Assembly: GCF_017368475.1 (NCBI RefSeq)
Contig: NZ_JAFNJE010000016.1
Coordinates: 1-64,000, forward strand
Length of the DNA: 64,000 nt
Reading direction: 5' to 3'
Source of the DNA: Alteromonas sp. 5E99-2
Lineage (GTDB): Bacteria; Pseudomonadota; Gammaproteobacteria; Enterobacterales; Alteromonadaceae
The position numbers were made by a program, and so were the translations under genes. The notes under the pieces are model-generated. The model ran no database searches, had not been told where the DNA came from, and saw only the letters and a program-made list of their open reading frames with translations. This document shows positions 39,333 through 48,980 of this stretch, piece after piece; the first letter of the stretch is position 1; each line of letters starts with the position of its first letter.

Positions 39333-39377
39333 ACATATAAAGAAACCCAAAGCTCCATTTTGGGTTTCTTTATATGT
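39333..39377 (+). terminator. 19-bp perfect hairpin terminator of the export operon
   Basis: ACATATAAAGAAACCCAAA (39333-39351) pairs perfectly with TTTGGGTTTCTTTATATGT (39359-39377), loop GCTCCAT. It closes the peptide-export operon and separates it from the cytochrome c peroxidase gene. Confidence 0.85.
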
Positions 39378-39446
39378 ACTAACATCGCACAGGCATAACA
39401 TAGTTTGATAAACTACTTAAGTGTTTATCAAAAATAGATAGCGACA

Positions 39447-40451
39447 ATGAATAACAAAATAGCTTCAAGGTTAGTACTGTTGGCTTTAAGCGTGTTTACT
39501 TCCTTTATAATTTCCGCAAATGATGACCAAGCATTGAGAAAATCGGCACTGTCTATCATTGGTACTATTCCTGCGACTATGCCTGGCTCAGCTAATGACA
39601 CAGAAGCTATGGTTGCATTGGGAGAGAAGCTCTATTTTGAAACCAACCTATCAGCGAACCGCACTCAATCGTGTAATTCTTGCCACAATATTTTGAATAA
39701 TGGCCACGGTGTTGATGGTTTATCAACGTCAACAGGTGCTTTAGGTATCCAAGGCCGAAGAAATGCACCAACAACCTGGAATGCGGGTTTTCAAATCTCA
39801 CAAAACTGGGATGCCAGTGCTAAGTCTTTGTCTGAGCAAGCAATGGGACCTTTATTAGACAAAAAAGAGATGGCACTTTCCTCAGAAAAGCAGGCTGTAA
39901 GGCGACTAAAAAAAGCAGGTTACAAAAAGATGTTTGAAGCGGTGTTTCCCGCTGACGATAAACCCCTTAACTTTATTAACATCACTAAAGCACTTGCCGC
40001 CTTTCAACGTACTTTAATTACGCAAGACAGATTTGATGAATTTATGGCCGGCGACAATTCTGCTCTTTCGGCATTGGAAAAAGAAGGCTTTCTAACTCTG
40101 AGGAAAAATGGCTGTACAAGCTGTCATAGCGGCCCTCTTATGGGCGGTCAATTTGTCATGAAATTAGGTGTGGTAAACCCTTATGAAAATACCCAAGACA
40201 AAGGGTTAGCCGAGATTACCGGCCGTGAAGATCACAACTTTCTATTTAAAGTACCACCATTGCGAAACGTTGGTAACACAGGGCCTTACTTTCACGATGG
40301 CGCTGTTAACGACTTAGAAGAAGTGGTGTTTTTAACCGGATGGCACCAACTTGGAATAGAATTGAGCGACCGTGATGTAGCCGCAATTACCGCTTTTTTG
40401 CAAAGTTTAGACAATAAAAAACCCTATACGCCCGCCGCTCAAAGCAACTAG
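39447..40451 (+). CDS. di-haem cytochrome c peroxidase
   Basis: 334 residues with a signal peptide ending near SAN. Two c-type haem sites are present: CNSCH (about residue 77) and CTSCH (about residue 226). The family blocks LGEKLYFETNLSANRTQSC, SLSEQAMGPL and LFKVPPLRNVGNTGPYFHDG follow. It would reduce hydrogen peroxide in the periplasm with electrons from small cytochromes; a MauG-like oxidase role cannot be ruled out. It has its own region after a strong terminator and is likely not part of the peptide operon. Confidence 0.92.
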   Translation: MNNKIASRLVLLALSVFTSFIISANDDQALRKSALSIIGTIPATMPGSANDTEAMVALGEKLYFETNLSANRTQSCNSCHNILNNGHGVDGLSTSTGALGIQGRRNAPTTWNAGFQISQNWDASAKSLSEQAMGPLLDKKEMALSSEKQAVRRLKKAGYKKMFEAVFPADDKPLNFINITKALAAFQRTLITQDRFDEFMAGDNSALSALEKEGFLTLRKNGCTSCHSGPLMGGQFVMKLGVVNPYENTQDKGLAEITGREDHNFLFKVPPLRNVGNTGPYFHDGAVNDLEEVVFLTGWHQLGIELSDRDVAAITAFLQSLDNKKPYTPAAQSN

Positions 40452-40464
40452 TTATATAGGGTTT
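40419..40464. terminator. hairpin between peroxidase and hslU
   Basis: AAACCCTATA (40419-40428) pairs with TATAGGGTTT (40455-40464). The left arm lies inside the peroxidase 3' end. The 26-base loop makes this a moderate candidate for a two-way terminator. Confidence 0.5.
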
Positions 40465-40477
40465 ATACAAAACAGAA

Positions 40478-41806
40478 TTAAAGAATGAAGCGACTCAAGT
40501 CTTCATTGTCAACCAAAGCTTCTAGGTGGCTATTCACATATGCATCATCGACCACAAGTACTTCGCCTGACTTTTCAGACGCGTTGAAAGAAATCTCTTC
40601 CATTAAACGCTCTAAAACTGTGTGTAGTCTACGAGCCCCGATGTTCTCTGTTTTTTCATTCACTTGCCATGCAGCTTCTGCAATACGTTGAATGCCTGAT
40701 TCGGTAAAACTAACGTCAACGCCCTCAGTCGCAAGCAACGCCTTGTACTGCTCGGTTAGTGAAGCATTTGGCTCAGTAAGAATACGAACAAAATCCTCTA
40801 CTTTTAACGCAGCCAACTCAACTCTGATTGGTAAACGGCCTTGTAATTCAGGGATTAAGTCTGACGGTTTACTCATTTGAAAAGCACCTGACGCCACGAA
40901 CAAGATGTGGTCTGTTTTGACCATACCGTGCTTGGTTGACACCGTTGAACCTTCAACTAAAGGCAGTAAGTCTCTTTGCACCCCTTCACGAGAAACATCC
41001 GCAGAGCTATTGCCTTCACGCTTACAAATCTTATCTATTTCATCAATGAAGACGATGCCGTTTTGTTCTACCGCTTCAATGGCATTGCCTTTCAGTTCTT
41101 CTTGATTGACTAATCGTCCAGCTTCTTCTTCAACAAGCAGTTTAAATGCTTCTTTAATTTTAAGTTTTTTCTTCTTTTTCTGAGAACCCGACAAATTCTG
41201 AAACATGCCTTGCAACTGATTGGTCATTTCTTCCATGCCCGGTGGCGCCATAATTTCTACGCCAACCTGCGGTTGTGCAATATCAATTTCGATTTCTTTA
41301 TCGTCTAATTGCCCTTCCCGTAGCTTCTTTCTGAAAGCTTGGCGAGTACCTCTGTCTTGGCCTTCTTCTTTTTCACCAAAAGCATTTTCTACACCGGGAA
41401 GTAACACATCTAAAATACGTTCTTCAGCGGCTTCTTCCGCACGAAATTTCACTTTCGCCGTTTCTTGCTCTTTCGTCATTTTTACTGCGATGTCAACAAG
41501 ATCTCGAATGATGGTTTCTACTTCTTTGCCTACATAACCCACTTCGGTGAATTTAGTCGCTTCCACTTTAATAAAAGGCGCATTTGCCAGCTTTGCCAAT
41601 CGTCGCGCAATTTCTGTTTTACCCACTCCAGTTGGGCCAATCATTAATATGTTTTTAGGTGTGACTTCTTGGCGCAATTCAAGAGGCAATTGCATGCGTC
41701 TCCAACGATTTCGCAGCGCAATAGAGACTGCTCGTTTAGCATCTTGCTGACCAATTATATGACTGTCCAGTTCATGGACAATTTCTCTCGGAGTCATTTC
41801 AGACAT
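40478..41806 (-). CDS. hslU: HslU ATPase of the HslUV protease
   Basis: AAA+ unfoldase, 442 residues from ATG at 41806 ([25 protein letters not shown] upstream). Walker A is [13 protein letters not shown] and Walker B is IVFIDEID. The intermediate domain lies between about 110 and 240, and the C-terminal tail [10 protein letters not shown] docks into HslV. It lies 15 bases after hslV. Confidence 0.97.
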   Translation of the reverse strand: MSEMTPREIVHELDSHIIGQQDAKRAVSIALRNRWRRMQLPLELRQEVTPKNILMIGPTGVGKTEIARRLAKLANAPFIKVEATKFTEVGYVGKEVETIIRDLVDIAVKMTKEQETAKVKFRAEEAAEERILDVLLPGVENAFGEKEEGQDRGTRQAFRKKLREGQLDDKEIEIDIAQPQVGVEIMAPPGMEEMTNQLQGMFQNLSGSQKKKKKLKIKEAFKLLVEEEAGRLVNQEELKGNAIEAVEQNGIVFIDEIDKICKREGNSSADVSREGVQRDLLPLVEGSTVSTKHGMVKTDHILFVASGAFQMSKPSDLIPELQGRLPIRVELAALKVEDFVRILTEPNASLTEQYKALLATEGVDVSFTESGIQRIAEAAWQVNEKTENIGARRLHTVLERLMEEISFNASEKSGEVLVVDDAYVNSHLEALVDNEDLSRFIL

Positions 41807-41821
41807 AATTATTTCCAAAGA

Positions 41822-42346
41822 CTAGTAAGACAGTGATTCAACAGTATGCGAATGGTTGGTATAAACACATATGTCACCGGCTTTAGTTAAACTTTTTGAG
41901 GCAATTTCTTGCGCAGATAATGTGGTGTTTTCTAATAACACAGATGCAGCTGCTTGGGCATAAGGACCACCAGAGCCTATAGCAATAAGGTCATTTTCTG
42001 GCTGAATTACATCGCCATTTCCAGTGATGATAAATGACGCTGAATGATCAGCAACAGCAAGTAAGGCTTCTAACTTGCGCAACATTCTATCGGTACGCCA
42101 ATCTTTCGCCAATTCTACCGCCGCTTTAGTTAAATGCCCTTGGTGCATTTCTAATTTACTTTCAAAACGCTCAAACAAGGTAAAAGCGTCGGCGGTGCCA
42201 CCTGCAAACCCAGCGAGAACTTTATCATTATAAAGACGGCGAACTTTCTTTGCGTTGCCCTTCATTACGGTATTGCCAAGAGACACTTGTCCGTCTCCTG
42301 CTATAACAACTTGGTTATCTCGACGAACAGAAACAATCGTGGTCAT
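41822..42346 (-). CDS. hslV: HslV peptidase subunit
   Basis: Proteasome-like threonine protease, 174 residues. After removal of Met1, Thr2 is the nucleophile ([14 protein letters not shown]). [21 protein letters not shown] and [18 protein letters not shown] are family motifs. It forms a double hexamer capped by HslU. The gene leads the hslVU pair, as in other gammaproteobacteria. Confidence 0.97.
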   Translation of the reverse strand: MTTIVSVRRDNQVVIAGDGQVSLGNTVMKGNAKKVRRLYNDKVLAGFAGGTADAFTLFERFESKLEMHQGHLTKAAVELAKDWRTDRMLRKLEALLAVADHSASFIITGNGDVIQPENDLIAIGSGGPYAQAAASVLLENTTLSAQEIASKSLTKAGDICVYTNHSHTVESLSY

Positions 42347-42381
42347 GGGTATTCCTAATCCACATTCTACATAGAAGATTA

Positions 42382-42410
42382 GGTATGCCCATATTATGAA
42401 AATTCAAGGG
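42382..42410 (-). promoter_or_regulatory. candidate heat-shock (sigma-32) promoter of hslVU
   Basis: On the minus strand CCCTTGAA (42403-42410) matches the sigma-32 -35 consensus. GGGCATACC (42382-42390), 12 bases on, partly matches the -10 consensus CCCCATnTA. E. coli hslVU is sigma-32 dependent and rpoH is in this window. The -10 fit is poor. Confidence 0.35.
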
Positions 42411-42431
42411 TAAAAAACAAAGTTCTGCCCT

Positions 42432-43022
42432 TTAAAGGTTCCAAAACCATATTTGGCAAGTAGTGATATTTGCTCTGCGTAATGCATGCCGAGTTCGTTC
42501 AGCATCGCGTTTAGCGTCGAATGGGCCTAAAATCACCTTGAACCAATCGCCATTTTTACCAGAAGCAGAGCGAATTAGTGCTTCAAAACCTTGGAAGGCA
42601 ATTTTTGCTTTCATTTCTTCAGCTTGTGCTCGTGTTCTAAAAGATGCACATTGCATTAAATAACGTTTATCCGATTTAGACGCCTCTGTTTCATCAACTT
42701 CGACTTCATAACCAGGCAAAGATTTAATGTAATTCCACTCCTCTTCTGGCAGCTCGGGTAGCCCATCTTCATTTTTTACAGCAATTGCAGGTTCAACTAT
42801 ATTGTCTGGTTCTGGCGCTTTGTCTTTTATCGACCATAACCAAAATGCAAAACCCAACAAAAGAGCAATGACGACACCCAATCGAATCCACAATAGCATT
42901 TGAGGATTATTCTGTTCTGCAGCCTTTGCATGACTCTTCGATGGTTGTTTTTTTGCTTTCTGAGGCTTTTTCTTATTTGCCGAGTTGGTTTTACCTCGAG
43001 ACACGTAATCTCTTTGTGTCAT
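42432..43022 (-). CDS. ftsN: FtsN-like SPOR-domain cell-division protein
   Basis: 196 residues. A cytoplasmic start MTQRDYVSRGK, like E. coli FtsN, is followed by a Lys-rich stretch, one membrane helix (about 45-65), a linker and a C-terminal SPOR domain (about 118-196, YLMQCASFRTRAQAEEMKAK) that binds denuded septal peptidoglycan. It activates septal wall synthesis. It is short for FtsN because the periplasmic linker is small. Position between priA and hslV supports the call. Confidence 0.88.
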   Translation of the reverse strand: MTQRDYVSRGKTNSANKKKPQKAKKQPSKSHAKAAEQNNPQMLLWIRLGVVIALLLGFAFWLWSIKDKAPEPDNIVEPAIAVKNEDGLPELPEEEWNYIKSLPGYEVEVDETEASKSDKRYLMQCASFRTRAQAEEMKAKIAFQGFEALIRSASGKNGDWFKVILGPFDAKRDAERTRHALRRANITTCQIWFWNL

Positions 43023-43064
43023 AAAAATCTCTAATGCGTTTCTGTTATTGAGCGCAGTGTAACC

Positions 43065-45248
43065 TTATGTGAAATCGATTGCATCTACATCCACAGACCA
43101 CCTACACTTTTTTGCTTGTTTATCGCTACCTAACAACCACACTGCACGGTGCAATGCGGTATGTAAAAGCCGACGAGAACTCGCCCTAAAAACCAATATG
43201 AATCGATATCGATTTAAACGCTTTTCAACCAAAGCTGGCATAGGGCCGATTGTGATAAATCCCTCATCGTTGTCCACTCCTTGCTTAACGTTCGCCAATA
43301 CACTTAAACAAAGATTTGCATCGCTACTTTCTGCTCGCACAAGCCCTTGAGCATAGAAGGGAGGACTATTTAAGGCTCGCCGTTCAGCCAGCAACAAGCG
43401 AGCGACGTGACCATAACCGTTATTGATGAGCTCTTGAAGCATTGGGTGTTCAGGGTGATGTGTCTGCAAGATCATTTCACCTTTCTTGCTTGCTCTACCC
43501 GCTCTACCTGAAATCTGAGTTACCAACTGAGCTAGCTTTTCCTGCGCCCTAGCATCCATGCTAAACAAGCCACCATCCACATCGATCAAAACTACTAGAG
43601 TCACATCGGGAAAATGATGCCCTTTTGCCAGCATTTGAGTACCGATTAATATTTTTGCGTTGCCACTGCGAACTTCTTCATACAAATCATTAAATGCGTT
43701 TTTTGTTCTTGTGTTGTCTCTGTCTATACGAATGGCTCTGTCATTGGGAAAAAGCCTATTCACAACAGACTCCAGCTGCTCAGTGCCAACGCCATCAGCA
43801 ACCAAATTACCTTGTTGGCATTGCCCACAACGATTGGTCACTGGACGCTGAGTCTCGCATTGATGGCATTGCATAGTGCGTGTTTTTTTGTGCCACGTCA
43901 TTGGTCTTTCGCACCGAGAGCAGACTTCGACATAACCACAGTCATGGCACATTAATATTGGAGAATAACCACGTCGATTTAGAAACAGCAATACTTGATT
44001 ACCCTGTTCTAAATGCACTTTCATATGCTGAATAACCGTATCAGATAAGCCACCTTCAATAGATTGATGCTTGATATCAAGAATATGTTGGCTGACTCGC
44101 TGCGCACTTGCTGCTCTTTGCATTAGTTTCAGGTGTTTGAACCTGCCATTAAGGGCATTATTGAGGGTTTCCAAAGAGGGCGTGGCACTTCCTAGTAAAA
44201 GCGGAATATTGTATTTTTTTGCTCGGACTGCAGCGACATCTCTAGCGTGATAACGCAGACTATCTTGCTGCTTTAATGCATCGTCATGTTCTTCGTCTAT
44301 GACGATCATGCCTAAATCATAAAATGGAGTAAATACAGCGCTACGGGTACCTATGACGATAGGTAAGTGTCCCAATTTTGCTTGTAGCCAAATGTGCATT
44401 CGCTTGCGACTGGTTACCGATGAATTCAATACACCGATATTGCAGTTAAACCGTTGCTTAAAACGCTCTACGGTTTGTGGTGTTAATCCGATTTCTGGAA
44501 TTAATATTAGGACCTGTTTACCTTTGCTCAGCACTTGCTCGATAACCTGCAAATACACTTCTGTTTTACCGCTTCCAGTCACCCCCTCCAATAAACTTAT
44601 TGAAAACCGTTCTAGTGAAGCACTCATAGCGCCTATTGCTACGCCTTGCTCAATATTTGCGGTGGGTTTACACGATACTGTTTGCGGTACGCTAGTTCCC
44701 TCGTTAGGAATACTATCAAACTCTTCTACCCACCCTTTCTTTTTCAATCCTTTAATCGTTGCTGCACTGTGGGATTTTAATAGGGCTTCACGAGATTGCG
44801 CTTTTTCCAATTGTTTTAGAACATTGCGCTGCGTGTCTCTTAACTTGGTATTATTTGCTAATGCGCTTTCTCCATCAGAAGTTAAACGCAGGTGTTTTGA
44901 GGCAATTAGCCCGAGTAATTCAACGCTAGTTCGCTCTTGGCGCATCCACGCGGGGAGTAAAGAAGTGAAAGTTTCGCCAATAGGAAAGTGATAATAATCA
45001 GATAACCACTTGGCTAAAGTCAAAAGCTCATCGGGCAATAACGGAGTGGTATCTAATACCTCATTAATTGCCTTTAACTCATCAATTTTAACGTCATAAC
45101 TCGCTTCAGAACAATCAACAACAATACCTACCAGTTTTCTAGTACCAAAAGAAACAGAAACACGGGTCCCTTCAGGCACTTTTTCCGTATGGGTATAGCT
45201 AAAACTCTGCCTAAGTGGAACAGGAACAGCAACGTTAAGAATTATCAT
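43065..45248 (-). CDS. priA: primosomal replication restart helicase PriA
   Basis: Superfamily 2 helicase, 727 residues, that reloads the replisome at stalled forks. The N-terminal DNA-binding domain (VAVPVPLRQSFSYTHTE) is followed by Walker A GVTGSGKTEVYLQ and DEEHD. A cysteine-rich zinc region (CHDCGYVEVCSRCERPM ... CHQC ... CGQC) and the helicase motif QISGRAGRASKKG come next. It is divergent from rpmE as in E. coli. Confidence 0.97.
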   Translation of the reverse strand: MIILNVAVPVPLRQSFSYTHTEKVPEGTRVSVSFGTRKLVGIVVDCSEASYDVKIDELKAINEVLDTTPLLPDELLTLAKWLSDYYHFPIGETFTSLLPAWMRQERTSVELLGLIASKHLRLTSDGESALANNTKLRDTQRNVLKQLEKAQSREALLKSHSAATIKGLKKKGWVEEFDSIPNEGTSVPQTVSCKPTANIEQGVAIGAMSASLERFSISLLEGVTGSGKTEVYLQVIEQVLSKGKQVLILIPEIGLTPQTVERFKQRFNCNIGVLNSSVTSRKRMHIWLQAKLGHLPIVIGTRSAVFTPFYDLGMIVIDEEHDDALKQQDSLRYHARDVAAVRAKKYNIPLLLGSATPSLETLNNALNGRFKHLKLMQRAASAQRVSQHILDIKHQSIEGGLSDTVIQHMKVHLEQGNQVLLFLNRRGYSPILMCHDCGYVEVCSRCERPMTWHKKTRTMQCHQCETQRPVTNRCGQCQQGNLVADGVGTEQLESVVNRLFPNDRAIRIDRDNTRTKNAFNDLYEEVRSGNAKILIGTQMLAKGHHFPDVTLVVLIDVDGGLFSMDARAQEKLAQLVTQISGRAGRASKKGEMILQTHHPEHPMLQELINNGYGHVARLLLAERRALNSPPFYAQGLVRAESSDANLCLSVLANVKQGVDNDEGFITIGPMPALVEKRLNRYRFILVFRASSRRLLHTALHRAVWLLGSDKQAKKCRWSVDVDAIDFT

Positions 45249-45429
45249 AAAATGAAGTCGACAGAAAGCTCGGCAATGGAAACTTGAAAATAACAGCCAT
45301 ATACATTAATATGCTCGGCTCTTTACAGCAAGCGTTGTATGTAAATACGGCATTTGCAAACATTTTAATAAACGTATGGTGGGCAGCTACGGGCTGTTTA
45401 GCGATATGGCCTTAATATAGAGGTAACCC

Positions 45430-45642
45430 ATGAAAGACGGAATCCATCCTAAATACGAAGAAATATCTGCAACTTGCTCTTGTGGCAACGTTTTGAAAAT
45501 TCGCTCTACAGTTGGTAAAGATTTAAACTTAGACGTATGTTCAAACTGTCACCCTTTCTACACTGGTAAGCAACGTAACGTTGATACTGGTGGTCGTGTA
45601 GATCGCTTTAAGAAGCGTTTCGGTGCACTTAGCAAAAAGTAA
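45430..45642 (+). CDS. rpmE: 50S ribosomal protein L31
   Basis: L31, 70 residues, the zinc-binding type: Cys16, Cys18, Cys37 and Cys40 form the metal site. [19 protein letters not shown] is canonical. AGAGGTAA precedes the ATG. The leader includes a small CAGC-TACGG-GCTG hairpin near 45386, of unknown relevance. A terminator follows. Confidence 0.97.
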   Translation: MKDGIHPKYEEISATCSCGNVLKIRSTVGKDLNLDVCSNCHPFYTGKQRNVDTGGRVDRFKKRFGALSKK

Positions 45643-45670
45643 GATTTTTGACGTAAGTAATACCCAAATT

Positions 45671-45699
45671 AAAACCCGTCTTCTACGACGGGTTTTTTT
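45671..45699. terminator. bidirectional intrinsic terminator
   Basis: AAAACCCGTC (45671-45680) pairs with GACGGGTTTT (45687-45696), loop of 6, with T7 to the right and A4 to the left, between convergent rpmE and metJ. Confidence 0.9.
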
Positions 45700-45701
45700 A
45701 T

Positions 45702-46025
45702 TTATTCTCCTTCGGCATCCTTTTCCGGATCTAACCCCATAGCAAGCATGATTTCTCTCGCTTGTTCAGGGATACGATGTGGATTTTCTTTTTTCAAATC
45801 CACATCATTCGGTAATGGTTGGCCTGTAAAGGCATGAAGAAAAGCTTCGCACAAAAGCTCTGAATTTGTAGCGTGACGAAGATTATTTATCTGTCTGCGA
45901 GTACGTTCGTCCGTTAGCACCTTCAAAACATTGATTGGAATAGATACTGTTACTTTTTTAACTTGCTCACTTTTCTTTCCATGCTCCGCGTACGGGTGGA
46001 TATATTTGCCGTTCCATTCTGCCAT
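45702..46025 (-). CDS. metJ: methionine repressor MetJ
   Basis: Ribbon-helix-helix repressor, 107 residues, that binds met boxes with S-adenosylmethionine as corepressor. The DNA-contacting strand is KKVTVSIPI and the RHH helices ([34 protein letters not shown]) follow. It is divergent from metF with met boxes between them, so it likely controls both genes. Confidence 0.97.
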   Translation of the reverse strand: MAEWNGKYIHPYAEHGKKSEQVKKVTVSIPINVLKVLTDERTRRQINNLRHATNSELLCEAFLHAFTGQPLPNDVDLKKENPHRIPEQAREIMLAMGLDPEKDAEGE

Positions 46026-46149
46026 TTTAGGACTCTTATTTTAGTTATATGCTTATATTAAGACGCGCTATGATGCATTTTGTCTTTTGTTTATAGCTAC
46101 CGATTGTAAACAAAGCATAAGAAAGGTCAATTAAGCAGTATGAACTGCT

Positions 46150-47087
<938 letters not shown>

Positions 47088-47123
47088 GCCTGATACACTT
47101 AGCAAAAAAATACGAGTTGTCTT

Positions 47124-47987
47124 ATGCAGAATTCACACATAGTGGCGGTTAAAGATGCGTTAAAACAAGAGAATATTACCGCAGTGTGTAAGCGTTTTTT
47201 CTACCGTTGTAAGCGAGATAAAATAACGGTTTCAGCGGGTCATTTGGCATACGTAACCTTACTTTCTCTTGTACCATTTATTATGGTTTTCTTCATGATT
47301 TTGTCTGCCTTTCCCGCATTTGCCAAAGTCAGAGAGCAATTAGAAAGTTTTATTTTCAGTAATTTTGTCCCGACTGCAAGCGACACTGTACAAACCTATA
47401 TTGGTGGCTTTGTGGGCAATGCTTCGCAAATGGGTGCAGTCGGCATATTGTCGTTACTCATCGTTGCGTTAATGCTGATTTCCAATATCGACAAAACCCT
47501 TAATTCCATATGGCGTACTCAAATTACGCGTCCGAAAGTGTTCACTTTTGCGATCTATTGGATGGTGATTTCTCTTGGTCCACTATTAATGGGATCGAGT
47601 GTCGTTATTAGCTCATACCTTACAGGTATTGCCACTTACGCAGAAAGTTACACACCTGGGTTAGGAACATTTTTGCTAAAGCTAGTCCCCGTATTTACTG
47701 CGTTAATTACTTTTCTGATTTTATATATGGTCGTACCCAATAAAAGAGTTAAGCCTAAATATGCCTTTTTCGGCGCTTGCTTAGCCACACTACTGTTTGA
47801 AGCATCAAAGAAAGGATTTGCCCTCTACGTTACTCATTTTCCGTCTTATGAGCTTATATACGGCGCTTTAGCAGTCATACCGATTTTATTTGTTTGGGTT
47901 TATCTATCGTGGATAGTGGTATTAGTAGGTGCTGAATTTACGTGTAGCATCGAAGAGACATTTGAGCCTCAGAACGAGCAGGTTTAA
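47124..47987 (+). CDS. yihY: YihY/BrkB family inner-membrane protein
   Basis: 287 residues with about six membrane helices. SAGHLAYVTLLSLVPFIMV and YMVVPNKRVKPKYAFFGACL are typical of the UPF0761 (YihY) family. The old RNase BN name for this family was an error, and its function is unsettled. E. coli has yihY-dtd-yiiD together; here four other features separate yihY from dtd. Confidence 0.9.
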   Translation: MQNSHIVAVKDALKQENITAVCKRFFYRCKRDKITVSAGHLAYVTLLSLVPFIMVFFMILSAFPAFAKVREQLESFIFSNFVPTASDTVQTYIGGFVGNASQMGAVGILSLLIVALMLISNIDKTLNSIWRTQITRPKVFTFAIYWMVISLGPLLMGSSVVISSYLTGIATYAESYTPGLGTFLLKLVPVFTALITFLILYMVVPNKRVKPKYAFFGACLATLLFEASKKGFALYVTHFPSYELIYGALAVIPILFVWVYLSWIVVLVGAEFTCSIEETFEPQNEQV

Positions 47988-47990
47988 AAA

Positions 47991-48024
47991 AATCAGAAGG
48001 CGTATTAACGCTCCTTCTGATTTT
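47991..48024. terminator. bidirectional terminator
   Basis: AATCAGAAGG (47991-48000) pairs with CCTTCTGATT (48013-48022), followed by TT on the right and preceded by A7 on the left, between convergent yihY and the DUF2959 gene. Confidence 0.85.
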
Positions 48025-48036
48025 GAGAATCAATAA

Positions 48037-48678
48037 TTACTGATTTTCCATTGATTCAATAAATGCATTAGATTCTTCAATCGCCTTATTCATTTCGGTA
48101 ATTAAAACATTTACATCTTCTTTTACAGAAGTAAGCTCGCCTTTCAATGCACCAATGGCATTCGCATTTAAGTTATGTTTTAAATAGAGAACGTTATCCT
48201 TTAAAGTAACCAAAACTGGCGCCATACTTTTTTCAACACGTCTCATTGAACGCATTAAACCATTGTATTGACGTTGAGTTTCATTCAGCTTTTTTGTACT
48301 TTCTCGTTTATAAGTAGCGTTAGTGAATGCTTGAATTTCTTCTTCCCATTCTGCAAACAACGCCTGAGCGACACTATCGACTTTATTTACCCTTGAGGTA
48401 ACGTCTTCTGCAGCAGCTTCACTACGAGCCAGTTCGTCACTCAAGCCTTCATAAATGTCTTGTAAATCGCCACCATCAAATACAATCAACGAAGATAACT
48501 CTTCCAAGGCCGATGCAAATTGCTCCTGTGCATCTTCTTGGCTTTCTTTTGCATTTTCGACACGGTCTACCAAGATTTCTCTTTTTTCTACGCCTAGCTT
48601 TTCCCAGGCGCTGTAATAAGCGCTTTGGCATCCAAATAAGCTAAAACTCGCTATACAAATGATTAATGTTCGAAACAT
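48037..48678 (-). CDS. DUF2959 family lipoprotein
   Basis: 213 residues. The signal peptide ends in the lipobox LFGC (about residue 17). The mature part is almost fully helical with long coiled-coil stretches (RVENAKESQEDAQEQFASAL, QRQYNGLMRSMRRVEKSM). This matches the DUF2959 family; the function is unknown. It lies 8 bases after the small membrane-protein gene, likely co-transcribed. Confidence 0.85.
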   Translation of the reverse strand: MFRTLIICIASFSLFGCQSAYYSAWEKLGVEKREILVDRVENAKESQEDAQEQFASALEELSSLIVFDGGDLQDIYEGLSDELARSEAAAEDVTSRVNKVDSVAQALFAEWEEEIQAFTNATYKRESTKKLNETQRQYNGLMRSMRRVEKSMAPVLVTLKDNVLYLKHNLNANAIGALKGELTSVKEDVNVLITEMNKAIEESNAFIESMENQ

Positions 48679-48686
48679 GGTTTCCT

Positions 48687-48914
48687 CTACCCTTTATAAC
48701 GTGCAGCACTAATTATTGACCATAAATGAAAAATAGCCCCAACCGGCCATAGAAAAAAGAGAATACCTGTAGCTGAAAGACCATAAAAGACGGTGCATAA
48801 TAAGAAAAAGCTAATCGCAGCCAAAATACGGCCTTGCACCAACTGCCCTAATCCAAATATAAAAAAACTGCATATTGCAGCAATAACATTTCCACCAGAA
48901 CCTTGACCCGACAT
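48687..48914 (-). CDS. small two-helix membrane protein
   Basis: 75 residues from ATG at 48914 (GGAG upstream; a start 8 codons earlier lacks a site). A Gly-rich start is followed by hydrophobic segments about 9-25 and 30-62 with FGLGQLVQGR between them, reminiscent of the TM2-domain turn. The basic end AARYKG should face the cytoplasm. The function is unknown. It leads the unit with the DUF2959 lipoprotein. Confidence 0.78.
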   Translation of the reverse strand: MSGQGSGGNVIAAICSFFIFGLGQLVQGRILAAISFFLLCTVFYGLSATGILFFLWPVGAIFHLWSIISAARYKG

Positions 48915-48980
48915 ACAAACTCCACGTACTGTTAACAATTATATAAAGTAATTTAATAAGCTCCAGACACAACGGACGTT

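Noticed and set aside
39447-40451. Di-haem peroxidase as a MauG-like modifier of the exported peptide
   Set aside because: It is separated by a 19-bp perfect terminator and has its own start region, and the core peptide has no Trp or Tyr for such chemistry.
44353-44991. 212-codon plus-strand frame inside priA
   Set aside because: It lies wholly opposite a full-length conserved priA, with no ribosome site or recognisable domain; a shadow frame.
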